Shown here: positions 32,532 to 41,100 of the stretch, in pieces
Layout of the letters: every line of letters begins with the position of its first letter
How positions within the stretch are numbered: position 1 is the stretch's first letter
NCBI RefSeq assembly: GCF_943736995.1
Contig: NZ_OX031157.1
Coordinates: forward strand, 124,001-188,000
Direction of reading: 5' to 3'
DNA length: 64,000 bases
Origin: Sporosarcina sp. Marseille-Q4943
Lineage (GTDB): Bacteria > Bacillota > Bacilli > Bacillales_A > Planococcaceae
The notes under the pieces: model-generated
What the model saw: the letters and a program-made list of their open reading frames with translations, nothing else
Told to the model about the DNA's origin: nothing
The model's database searches: none
Translations under genes and position numbers: made by a program

Positions 32532-33986
32532 TTGTTGAGAAAAGTCAAGGTTGGCTTACGGCCCATCGTAAACAACATAAATTTACCTACCGTTATGAAA
32601 ACAGCAGTGCTTCCGGGTGACTCCATTGAAAGATTATTTATTGCAACCCAGATAGGAGAAATCTTTTACATAGGAAACGGTGAGGTAAGAACGTTTTTAG
32701 ATATTCGCCCACGAATCTTAAAGCTAGGTATTTCTAATGGTGGATATGATGAACGGGGATTGCTAGGTCTAGCGTTTCATCCAAGTTTTTATTATAACGG
32801 TCTGTTTTATCTTCATTATTCAGTAGCTGGGACACAAGGTCCAGGCGCTCTTCCTCCTTCAGAAGGTGCAAGACCTGCTCAAAATGCTCTTCCTGAATTT
32901 TTTAAGCCTAACCCGTGTGAACCCAGCACCTTAAACTTAAAGTGGCTAAATAGAGAAACGCAATATGATCATATTGATACAGTTGAAGAATGGGTTTTAC
33001 AATCGGGCGGTCAACCTCAAAAACGGCGGACATTGCTCAATTTAAGAAGACCATTTTTTAATCATAACGGTGTTAATAGCTTAAATTTTTCACCTGAAAC
33101 AGGAAGACTTGTTTTAACAACCGGAGATGGCGGATCAGGTTATGATCCATTTAATCTAAGTCAGAACGATATGGAGATAGCCGGTAAAATAATTGAAATT
33201 GATGTAGATAGGAATACATTTATTGAAAATCCGCCCGTCGTTACACGTTTTAATGAACTTCCCGCAACTATTCAGGAAACACTTACGGTCATTGCCAAAG
33301 GGGTTCGAAATATGCCTGGCATTTCATTTCAACGGTTTTATAATCAGTTTGTCAAGTATGTAGGAAATGTCGGACAGGATTTGGTAGAGTCGATTTTCTC
33401 ATTCGTTCAATATAAACCGATACCGGTTACACAGCTCATACAAGCTTCTTTACTGAAGTCTCAACTTGACCAAGAAGGATTTATTAACTTAGGGTGGCGT
33501 GGTTGGGAAGGTGCTTTTCCTACTTCGATAATAAGGGACTGCTCTGAAAATCCGACACTAGATGAGAAAACAGTGGCCTATTACGATGAAGCAGTAAAAA
33601 CCTCATCAAAGCGTCTTCAGCCGTTAACAAGTTATTTTCATCAAGATCCCCGACCAGATAAGTTTGGAGGAACTGCACTTACAGGAGTGCAAGCCTATAT
33701 GGGGAATGAAATCCCTGATTTAATGGGAAGCGTTCTGTTTACCGATATTGCCCGGGATGAGGGAACTCTTCCAGGTAGAGGGGTTTTAGCTTATACGAGG
33801 GTAAGAGCAGATGGTAGACAAAATGATTTTAGTGTTATTCAAACTGATTATAATTTTGGATCCCAATCAGCTTATTATGTTAGTTTAGGATCAAATGCGA
33901 ATCAAAACAGACTCTATTTAGGGGTTTACGGCTCTATGAATGTAACGGATTATAATAGAGGAACTATTTTTGAAATCGTTCCATGA
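32532..33986 (+). CDS. Glucose/sorbosone dehydrogenase-fold protein (PQQ-GDH-like propeller)
   Basis: 484 residues. Blade motifs of the soluble PQQ glucose dehydrogenase family are clear: DERGLLGLAFHPSFYYNGLFYLHYS, HNGVNSLNFSPETGRLVLTTGDGGSGYDPF, GNVGQDLVE and NLGWRGWEG. No signal peptide is visible, unlike secreted family members, and no PQQ synthesis genes are seen. There is an extra segment between GNVGQDLVE and NLGWRG. The start is TTG at 32532 after AAGGAG. The gene is noticeably more AT-rich than niaR before it. With YmaF- and coat-like neighbours, a spore-located sugar dehydrogenase or a non-enzymatic propeller are both possible. Confidence 0.8.
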   Translation: MLRKVKVGLRPIVNNINLPTVMKTAVLPGDSIERLFIATQIGEIFYIGNGEVRTFLDIRPRILKLGISNGGYDERGLLGLAFHPSFYYNGLFYLHYSVAGTQGPGALPPSEGARPAQNALPEFFKPNPCEPSTLNLKWLNRETQYDHIDTVEEWVLQSGGQPQKRRTLLNLRRPFFNHNGVNSLNFSPETGRLVLTTGDGGSGYDPFNLSQNDMEIAGKIIEIDVDRNTFIENPPVVTRFNELPATIQETLTVIAKGVRNMPGISFQRFYNQFVKYVGNVGQDLVESIFSFVQYKPIPVTQLIQASLLKSQLDQEGFINLGWRGWEGAFPTSIIRDCSENPTLDEKTVAYYDEAVKTSSKRLQPLTSYFHQDPRPDKFGGTALTGVQAYMGNEIPDLMGSVLFTDIARDEGTLPGRGVLAYTRVRADGRQNDFSVIQTDYNFGSQSAYYVSLGSNANQNRLYLGVYGSMNVTDYNRGTIFEIVP

Positions 33987-34018
33987 ACCACGCCAATAAA
34001 ATTAGACGCAAACAAAAG

Positions 34019-34054
34019 GGACCTACAGAATCTATATTAAGAATCTGTAAGTCC
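34019..34054 (-). terminator. Terminator of the Tyr-rich coat-like gene (possibly bidirectional)
   Basis: A 14-bp stem with two mismatches (34019-34032 with 34041-34054) is followed on the minus strand by CCCTTTTGTTTG. It lies between convergent genes and may also stop the propeller gene. Confidence 0.65.
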
Positions 34055-34083
34055 TCGTGTTTAGCAAGCAGGCATCTTACCTA

Positions 34084-34302
34084 TTAATAGCCATAAGGAC
34101 GGTTGTATGGTTGCCTGTAGTATGGATAACGGTAGTACGGATAGCGATAATATGGTGGGTAGATTGGGTAGAATGGATAGATTGGGTAAAACGGGTATTG
34201 GAAACGTGGGCGTCGTCTTCTACGCCGTCTTCCATAACTGTCATAATCGTAGTCATAGTCATCATCGTATCTGTCGTACCGATCGTAATCAAATCGCGTC
34301 AT
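34084..34302 (-). CDS. Tyr/Asp/Arg/Pro low-complexity protein, spore-coat-like
   Basis: 72 residues in three blocks: an Asp-Tyr segment (residues 3-23, nine Asp), a run of seven Arg (25-31), and a Pro-Tyr tail with PFYPIY twice and RYPYY repeats. Tyrosine makes up 23 of 72 residues. AAAGGAGG is perfectly placed before the ATG. A -10-like CATAACCTA, matching sigma-K CATAnnnTA, lies upstream near 34340, though no -35 is well spaced. B. subtilis encodes the inner-coat protein YmaG beside ymaF, a parallel arrangement. Tyr-rich coat proteins can be cross-linked by oxidation. No homologue is recognised with certainty. Confidence 0.75.
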   Translation of the reverse strand: MTRFDYDRYDRYDDDYDYDYDSYGRRRRRRRPRFQYPFYPIYPFYPIYPPYYRYPYYRYPYYRQPYNRPYGY

Positions 34303-34420
34303 TATTCTATTCCTCCTTTTGATCTCGGTTTAGGTTATGCTAGGTAAAGTGAACAATCTGTACATTCGCCTATATTTAACAATTAGGTATCGCCTTATCA
34401 AGTCAAGGTGTAAGTTTGAA

Positions 34421-34448
34421 ACCCTTTTTAGCTCCCATACATATAGTA
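34421..34448 (+). promoter_or_regulatory. Candidate sigma-K promoter for the YmaF-type gene
   Basis: ACC (34421-34423) and CATATAGTA (34440-34448) match the late mother-cell sigma-K consensus (AC, CATAnnnTA) with a 16-bp gap, about 27 bp before the start codon. Confidence 0.5.
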
Positions 34449-34474
34449 TTGAAAAAGCAAAAAGGAGTTTATAA

Positions 34475-34855
34475 TTGGAAATACCGATTTCTGGATTCAT
34501 GTATCATTCAGATGATTCCGACCCAATGCATTCCCATATGCTTTTTATTACTCAATGGGATGGAAGACCCGTACCTTTTCATGTCCACGAACTTAGAGGT
34601 GTCACTTCTTTTGATGCAGGGCATAATCACAGATATGCCGGAACTACTGAACCAGCCCAAAGTGGTGTACAACACACTCATAGATACTTCACATTTACGT
34701 CTTTAGATGATCGACATCGACATGAGATCCATGGAATCACAGGGCCAGCTATTTACCTTCCTGACGGTGGTCATTATCATGAGTTTAGTGGTTTTACTAC
34801 GGTAAATGGTGCTAATCCTCATAGACACAGTTATGGCGGAAGAACAAGTTTATAG
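34475..34855 (+). CDS. YmaF-family His-rich protein
   Basis: 126 residues with no signal peptide. Repeated HxH units (MHSHML, HVHEL, HNHRYAG, HTHRYF, RHRHEIHGITGPA, HYHEFSG, HRHSYGG) occur about every 18-20 residues with aromatic and FTG/FAG strands between, as in B. subtilis YmaF (PF12788). The regular pattern suggests a metal-binding repeat fold. The start is TTG at 34475 after AAAGGAG. A sigma-K-like promoter supports expression during spore formation. It is convergent with the HD hydrolase gene. Confidence 0.85.
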   Translation: MEIPISGFMYHSDDSDPMHSHMLFITQWDGRPVPFHVHELRGVTSFDAGHNHRYAGTTEPAQSGVQHTHRYFTFTSLDDRHRHEIHGITGPAIYLPDGGHYHEFSGFTTVNGANPHRHSYGGRTSL

Positions 34856-34895
34856 TTAGTTTCTGGCTTGCAATTACATTCACCCATCATCAAAG

Positions 34896-34922
34896 AACCC
34901 TTTGGACCTCCAAAGGGTTTTC
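34896..34922 (+). terminator. Terminator of the YmaF-type gene
   Basis: The 10-bp stem AACCCTTTGG/CCAAAGGGTT has a 4-nt loop followed by TTTCA. It closes the AT-rich island. Confidence 0.88.
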
Positions 34923-34968
34923 ACTCTTCAACTGAGGTTACTTGGATAGTAATTGATAACTAAAGCAT

Positions 34969-35622
34969 TTATTGGAGCCTTTTGCCGCTACCGTCAAAAC
35001 CGGCTTCCAACTTCAACTGTTCTAAAAAAGCGACCATGAAGGAATGGCGTTCCTCGGCAAGACGCTTCCCTTCCTCGGTCACCATCAAATCCTTCAATAA
35101 CAGCAACTTCTCGTAAAAATGCGTGACAGTAGCCGTGTTTTTGGATCGGTATTCATCCTCGGACATGTTAGTTCTCGCGAATTCTTCCGCGTCATATAAT
35201 TTCCTACCCCTCGCTCCTCCGAAAGCAAAAGCACGGGCGATGCCGATAGCGCCGATAGCATCGAGCCGATCCGCATCCCTGACAATTGCGCCTTCAATGG
35301 AGACGATTTCTTCCTCGTTTCCGCCATTGAATGAAACGCTCCTAATTGTTTCCAAAACGGTCATCGCCATTACATCGTCTGCACCGGCGGAACGCAGCAC
35401 TTCCATAGCGGATACGTTGCCATCCTCTTTATACTTTGGATCGTCGATATCATGCAGCAAGACGGCAAGCCGAATGATCTTCATATCTGCGTTAGGCATC
35501 GTCCGGGCAATCTCCTTCGCATTTTTCATAACACGTAAAATATGGTCATAATCATGGCTGGCGTCGAACTTCCTATAAATATTGACGACCTGGTCCGTTA
35601 CGTTTTGCACTATCGTTTCCAT
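34969..35622 (-). CDS. HD-domain phosphohydrolase, YpgQ/YedJ-like
   Basis: 217 residues. Metal-binding HD motifs are seen at SHDYDHILRV, LAVLLHDIDDPKY and VRDADRLDAIGAIG. This pattern is shared with B. subtilis YpgQ and E. coli YedJ, which act on nucleotides in vitro. The ATG at 35622 follows AAAAGGTGG; an in-frame ATG further upstream would overlap the promoter region of the divergent cold-shock gene. It is a single gene; the natural substrate is uncertain. Confidence 0.9.
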   Translation of the reverse strand: METIVQNVTDQVVNIYRKFDASHDYDHILRVMKNAKEIARTMPNADMKIIRLAVLLHDIDDPKYKEDGNVSAMEVLRSAGADDVMAMTVLETIRSVSFNGGNEEEIVSIEGAIVRDADRLDAIGAIGIARAFAFGGARGRKLYDAEEFARTNMSEDEYRSKNTATVTHFYEKLLLLKDLMVTEEGKRLAEERHSFMVAFLEQLKLEAGFDGSGKRLQ

Positions 35623-35771
35623 AGCATCCACCTTTTTCTTATATTCATATGAAAGAATCAATTCGACAGAAAATTTAGGCATGTCATTGACGTATATTGT
35701 CGATTCATGTATAGTTAATGCATCCATGTTAATAATGGGAAAGACATTGAAATGCCGAGGGAGGAATAAAC

Positions 35772-35975
35772 ATGTACCAAGGTAAAGTAAAATGGTTCAG
35801 CAATGAAAAAGGATATGGTTTCATTGAAACGGATAACGGTGAAGATGTGTTTGTCCACTATACTGGCATTATGTCAGAAGGATTCAAGACGTTGGATGAA
35901 GGCCAATCCGTATCCTTTGAAATCGTAGAAGGTAACCGCGGACCCCAAGCGGCAAATGTCTTGACTATAACATGA
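35772..35975 (+). CDS. Cold-shock protein, CspA/CspB type
   Basis: 67 residues, a single cold-shock domain. RNP1 is KGYGFIE and RNP2 is VFVHYT. It should bind single-stranded RNA and DNA and act as an RNA chaperone. GGGAGG lies 8 nt before the ATG. As in B. subtilis around cspD, genes for a small zinc-finger protein and an RNase HI family protein lie nearby. A terminator follows at 35996. Confidence 0.96.
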   Translation: MYQGKVKWFSNEKGYGFIETDNGEDVFVHYTGIMSEGFKTLDEGQSVSFEIVEGNRGPQAANVLTIT

Positions 35976-35995
35976 ATGATGAATGACAAACATGC

Positions 35996-36028
35996 AATAT
36001 CCCGCCGAGGAAATCCTGGCGGGATATT
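35996..36028. terminator. Bidirectional terminator between csp and the zinc-finger gene
   Basis: The 11-bp stem AATATCCCGCC/GGCGGGATATT has an 11-nt loop and is followed by ATTTTG. It overlaps the stop of the convergent zinc-finger gene. Confidence 0.88.
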
Positions 36029-36215
36029 ATTTTGTCAATTTATTCATTTCATTTCCTAAAAATTGAAGCTGTTCCCCAATTGTGCACGTTCGGATGCAAA
36101 ACTGGTGCGCCCCTGTTTTTCCGAAATCCTTCACTTGTTGCCTTTTCACAAAACATCCTTCACAATACGTATCAAGCACTTCATTGATTTCATTCATGAC
36201 TGTCAATTTATCCAT
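36027..36215 (-). CDS. YpeQ-like zinc-finger protein
   Basis: 62 residues. The ligands fit a C2HCIx2C finger: CEGC near 18-21, then the H-x-F-C-x(3)-C segment of GAHQFCIRTC. The chain ends QLQFLGNEMNKL. Zinc binding is likely and the role unknown. The ATG at 36215 follows GGAGG at good spacing; the ATG 12 bases upstream lies within that site. It is divergent from the RNase HI-family gene, as B. subtilis ypeQ lies beside ypeP. Confidence 0.85.
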   Translation of the reverse strand: MDKLTVMNEINEVLDTYCEGCFVKRQQVKDFGKTGAHQFCIRTCTIGEQLQFLGNEMNKLTK

Positions 36216-36294
36216 AGCAGCCTCCAAGTCTGGTCATTCATTCATTTTAATACGGTTTTCTGCGGGTTGCAACAAAGAGAAGGAGAGATGGAAT

Positions 36295-36705
36295 ATGATC
36301 GAATTATACGTAGATGGCGCAAGTGCCGGTAACCCGGGCAAAAGCGGCATCGGAATATTCATCAAAGGAGAAGGCAAGATCGTCAAATTATCCGTACCGA
36401 TCGAGCCGACTAACAATCATACAGCCGAATTTCTAGCCCTTCTCCGCGGGATGGAAGAAGCCGCAAAACTGACGACCGGAATCGTTTCGGCCCGTTCGGA
36501 TTCAAAAGCTGTCGTCTCGGCTGTAGAAAATGAATTTGTGAAAAACGAAGTACATAAGGAATATTTGAATAAAATCTTATCCATTGCTGAAACGTTCGAT
36601 TTCTTTTTCATCAAATGGATACCTGACACCGAAAATCGTGCTGCCGATGCACTCGCCCGGGAAGCGATCCATAAACAAATGGATAAGGATGATGGCGTGA
36701 AATGA
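36295..36705 (+). CDS. RNase HI family protein, YpeP-like
   Basis: 136 residues. The RNase H acidic residues are present: Asp7 (YVDGASAGNPG), the Glu in HTAEFLALL, the Asp in SARSDSKAVV and the last Asp in NRAADALARE. The enzyme may cut RNA in RNA-DNA hybrids; B. subtilis YpeP is an RnhA-like protein whose activity is unclear. The ATG at 36295 follows AAGGAGAG; the in-frame start at 36082 would overlap the zinc-finger gene and is rejected. Confidence 0.92.
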   Translation: MIELYVDGASAGNPGKSGIGIFIKGEGKIVKLSVPIEPTNNHTAEFLALLRGMEEAAKLTTGIVSARSDSKAVVSAVENEFVKNEVHKEYLNKILSIAETFDFFFIKWIPDTENRAADALAREAIHKQMDKDDGVK

Positions 36706-36727
36706 TGAGAAGCATCCGCCCCATACC

Positions 36728-37324
36728 TTATTTCGCTTTCATGAACGTTACGGTGTTCTCTATGTTGTCATAAAGCACCCATTCCTTGTCGAAAACGACA
36801 GCCCCGACATTGACAAGAGTCTGGCCGCCGCTCACATCATAAGGATGATCGAAAAGGACGGCCTCCTCTTCCCTGCCGCTGCGCAATAACCCAGAACGAT
36901 GGCTATGGCCGTAAAACGTCAGGCCTTTCGATACATCTGCCTCCAGTAACGACCAAGGTTCGCCGCCCCACTTCCACTGATGGCCATGAATCACTTCAGC
37001 CGCGTCCAATTCAATTTTCTCGGGCATTGCCGAAAGCATTTTGAGCAACGGGTCATCTGTTTCCGTAATGAGCAATATCCGCTCTTCCTGGTTTCCTTTC
37101 ACCGATGGGAAATTGAGCAACTCAACAAAACCCTCTGGTAAAATCATTACTTCTTCAAGTGTGCTATATGTGCGTTCATTTACATAGCGCTTACTAATTG
37201 TGCACTCGAACAAATCTCCTGTCCCGATTAAAACGGCCTCTGGTGCTCGTTCGTTAATATGGGACAGGACATCCTCCAAATCCCCTTTGGAGGAATGTAT
37301 ATCCCCAACAATTGCATATTGCAT
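36728..37324 (-). CDS. Calcineurin-like metallophosphoesterase
   Basis: 198 residues. The metallophosphatase motifs are in order: GDIHSS (9-14), GTGDLFE, KGNQEE, IHGHQ and GHSHRSG. A two-metal phosphoesterase is expected; related proteins include PrpE-like and YfcE-like enzymes, and the substrate cannot be named. The ATG at 37324 is preferred over a TTG two codons upstream, which is too close to the GGAGGTG site. It follows the sulfurtransferase gene by 24 bp, probably in one operon. Confidence 0.88.
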   Translation of the reverse strand: MQYAIVGDIHSSKGDLEDVLSHINERAPEAVLIGTGDLFECTISKRYVNERTYSTLEEVMILPEGFVELLNFPSVKGNQEERILLITETDDPLLKMLSAMPEKIELDAAEVIHGHQWKWGGEPWSLLEADVSKGLTFYGHSHRSGLLRSGREEEAVLFDHPYDVSGGQTLVNVGAVVFDKEWVLYDNIENTVTFMKAK

Positions 37325-37348
37325 TTCCAAGGCACCTCCGCCATCGTT

Positions 37349-38170
37349 TTACCCTTTTTCCACTTCAACGACTTCCCTTGAAATCCAGTCGCTGTAACTT
37401 CCTACATATAATTTGACGTTGTCATAGCCATTCTGCTTCAGCATCGCAAATAACGGAGCGGCGGTTACACCACTGCCGCAATACACAACGACTTCATCAT
37501 TGTGCTCCACTACTTGTGAAAGTTGCTGACCCACGTCAGCGTCCATGTTGAAAGAGCCATCCTTTTTCAAACGTTCCCAGTCGAAATTCAATGCGCCCGG
37601 AATATGACCGGCAATCGGATCGATCGGTTCGACTTCACCGCGATACCGTTCAGCTGAACGTGCATCGAGCAACACATTGCCGGTTTTTCCTTCAACCGTC
37701 TGTTCGACGAATTCACGAGGAGCAATAATCGATTCGTCCCAGACAGGTTCGACATCGGACCGGTCAGGAACTTCCGCTTTTTCGGAGACAGGGACACCGA
37801 TTTCCGCCAGCTCCCTAAAGCCTTCCAAAATAATGAAGGAATTTTTAAATCCGCCATATTGAAGGATCCACCAGGCTCTTGCCGCAAAAGGGCTGCCTCC
37901 GTCGTCATAGATAAGGATCCGGTCATCGAGTTCAAGGCCGCTTTTTCGGAATAGCTCTGTCAACGTCTGCTTATCGGGCAGTGGATGCCTTCCCATATTT
38001 TTAGTCATGTCAGAAAGATCATCCTCGAGATTCCAGTACAATGCCCCTTTAATATGCCCCTCTTCGAATTTTTTTCTCCCCGCATCGCTCTCTTGCAATG
38101 AAAAACGGGCATCAATCCATTTTACATCGTGGATATCCACATCTTTGATCGACTTGAACACTTCACTCAT
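37349..38170 (-). CDS. Sulfurtransferase with two rhodanese domains
   Basis: 273 residues. The N-terminal rhodanese domain (about 10-125) is inactive, with IYDDGGSPFA in place of a catalytic Cys. The C-terminal domain carries the loop CGSGVTA with Cys231, as in thiosulfate and 3-mercaptopyruvate sulfurtransferases. Cytoplasmic. The start ATG lies one base after the dynA stop, so it may be coupled to dynA or share its operon. Which sulfur donor it uses cannot be told from sequence alone, although CGSGVTA is frequent in the mercaptopyruvate group. Confidence 0.92.
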   Translation of the reverse strand: MSEVFKSIKDVDIHDVKWIDARFSLQESDAGRKKFEEGHIKGALYWNLEDDLSDMTKNMGRHPLPDKQTLTELFRKSGLELDDRILIYDDGGSPFAARAWWILQYGGFKNSFIILEGFRELAEIGVPVSEKAEVPDRSDVEPVWDESIIAPREFVEQTVEGKTGNVLLDARSAERYRGEVEPIDPIAGHIPGALNFDWERLKKDGSFNMDADVGQQLSQVVEHNDEVVVYCGSGVTAAPLFAMLKQNGYDNVKLYVGSYSDWISREVVEVEKG

Positions 38171-38171
38171 T

Positions 38172-41100
38172 TCAACCCATCCCCTTCAGTTGGATTTTCT
38201 TATGAATCGCGCGCCATTCGTCCAATTGCTCTGTATCTTTCAAGAGGGATCGTTCCGATTCGATTTGCTTAACGCTTTGATTCAGTAAATGGAGACGCAG
38301 CCCTTCCGCTTCCGCCTCGATCCACTGCTCCGCCCAAAATTCAATCCGTTCCTTCTCCTTGCCCAAATAGATCGAAGCATCTTCTTTCAACCGTTCTTCC
38401 AACCGGTTTTTCAATACGAGACGCTCGCCTTTTTCAAAAAATGACTTCTGGTTTTTGAATGAACGGTTGACATCTTTATATACTGCGGGATTTTCAAAAG
38501 GCACAGCGAACGTTAGCATTTCAGCATCTTCCGCTTCATACGGGGAAGGTGAAATGGAACTGTCCTTTTCGGAAAGGAACCGCATCTCTGACCGCTCCCG
38601 CTCTTTCAATAATTTATTCATGAAGTTCAGCATACGTAAATTGGTCACTTTCAATTCTTGCGTCAAATCGAACCCTGTCATCTGCACCGTTTCAGCGAGC
38701 GCCATCGTTAACGCCCTTTCAGCGGGGTGATTGGCAAACGTCGACGGACTGTAGCCTTCCTTGAAAAAGTCCCCAAAACGAAGGAAAACACGCTGTAAAA
38801 TGTAATAGACCAATTCATTCAATTCATTGCTGGAGGCTTTCCGTATCACTTCTCCAAAGCCATTTGCATAACGTGCGCGAACTTCCTGCTCAAATCGGTC
38901 GAGCTCCACCATACGTTCTGCCTTGCGAGACCTGTTCACTTCCGCACGCTCAATCAATATCGCAAGTCGATTGACAGCTTTAACCGCCTCTTCTTCCAAA
39001 GCTTGGACGGCTAGCCCTTTCAAATCGTCCTTCAAGAAATGACCAAAATGCTGCTCAAAAGCTTCCATGGCGGCATCCTGACGATCATTCATCTTCGCTT
39101 CCAATGCTTGCAAGCTTGAAATTCCGTGTACACGAGGATGACGGATTCCGAAAGCTGCCAGTTCCTGTTCAACGAAAGAAAGGACTGTTTCCGCCTCTTC
39201 CGCATTATTTGCCAAATCGATCGCATTCACGATAAAGAACATCTTATCCAATTCAAAGGCATCTTTCACACGACCGAGTTGAATGAGGAATTCGCGGTCG
39301 GCTCGCGCGAATGCATGATTGTAATAAGTGATGAAGAGGATTGCGTCGGCATTCCTTATATAATCGAAAGCGACATCGGTATGCCGTGCATTAATGGAGT
39401 CAGCCCCTGGCGTATCGACGAGCGTTATCCCTTGCCTCGTCAACGGACAGTCGATATACAAATCGATGGAATCGACGAAGCAGCTTCGCTCCTCCTCCGC
39501 CACGAACCGAGTAAATTCAGTTTGATCGACATTTATGACAGAACCTAATTTATCTCTATAAACCGGGTAGCCCGTCTCAAATGCGCGGATGAATGTTTTA
39601 TGGATATGCAGGCTTTCATCTTCAAGCTCTTTTCCTAAGACTGCTTCGGCTTTTTCGAACGCTTCTTCCAATGTTAAGATCGGCATCCCGAGCGCTTCGA
39701 ATGAAAATGCAACATCTTCAGTCATCTGATTGACTGTTTTCAAATGAACATCCGCTGTCCTGTCCTCTTTGCCAGTAACGAGTGGTCTGATCCGATTAAT
39801 GGCGGCTGTCGTCGGATTGGGTGAAACCGGCAACACGCGGTCGCCGAGCAAAGCATTGGAGAAGGACGATTTCCCAGCACTGAACGCCCCGAATAAGGCG
39901 ACAGTGAATTCCTGATGGGAAAGACGGTCAGCCTTGTTCCACAAATAATCGGCCGTCTCCGAAAAACCTGGGATATCCATCACCGACTGCGCAATGTGAA
40001 GCGCCTTGTCAATAACACTCCCCGCATCTGGAATGTCCGAAGTCATTTCAACTGTATTTGCCAGTTCCTGCTGGACGACATTGTGCACCGTCTCGTTTTC
40101 CGCAGTCATCAACTTATCAAGTTCTACCGTTTCTATTTCCGTTTTCCTCTCCCATTGCTGGAGCAACAATTCGCTGGAAGTTTTTAAACTTGCAGTTGGA
40201 GCAGCAAGACTATTGGTGAAGTCGGCTCGTTTTTGATCTATTTTATTCACTTGTGCAATGGCTGCCAACTTTTGCTCAAGCGATTGTATCGCTTGAAGCA
40301 GCGGCTCCGATTGTTCATTGCCCGCAGATGCTGCGATTGCCGACATTTCTTGTTTCCAATCGTCCGTCAATCTCCGGAAAACTTGCTGGATGGCAGTCTT
40401 CATCTGCTCCGTCATATTCAATACGGTTTCACCCGTAACAACATCCGAAACATTCAACTGCTTGTCGATTTCCTCGAACGGCACGGACATATCCATTTCG
40501 TCAATCGCAATCGACCGTTCATCATTCATCAAACCTGCATCTGTAAGCGTCTTTTTCATAATCGCTTTTACATGCACTTCAATCTGAGTATGTATTAGTT
40601 TCGATAAGTTTGTAGCTAAGGAATTCTTTCGCTTCGCTTTTTCCTCTGCAGTCTTCTTAGCACCGAATAATAAACCGACTTTGAATCGCGGGGATTTCGA
40701 CTCCAAATAATCCTTCAATAGCTCCCGCGTTTCAAAAGGGCTGATCGATGCATTGCGCAACAAATCATTCCGCTCCCTTTCAAAAGTCGCATAAAACTCA
40801 TCCCCCGACAGAAGAGAAGCGCGCTTCTTCAGTCCGTCCAATTCAGAGGAAAGTTCTTCGTATTGATTCCACTCTTCTTCTGATACGATTTTGGAATATG
40901 CTGATTTGCAATCAGTCCGCTCGCTTTCTAGAAATTCTAGATGCTCTTCCTTCAATTTCAAGAGGGATTGCTCGGCGTTATCCAAGAAATGATCCTTCCA
41001 ATTTACAATTGAACCTTCGACGATCCCTTTCACCTTTTCAAAATCATTGAATGGCAGGTCATCGGATTTTAATGATGTATAGAAGATTCCTTTCGGTTCA

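Noticed and set aside
36082..36294. Upstream extension of the RNase HI-family protein by 71 codons
   Set aside because: It would overlap the zinc-finger gene on the other strand; AAGGAGAG and the YVDGASAGNPG start fix the ATG at 36295.
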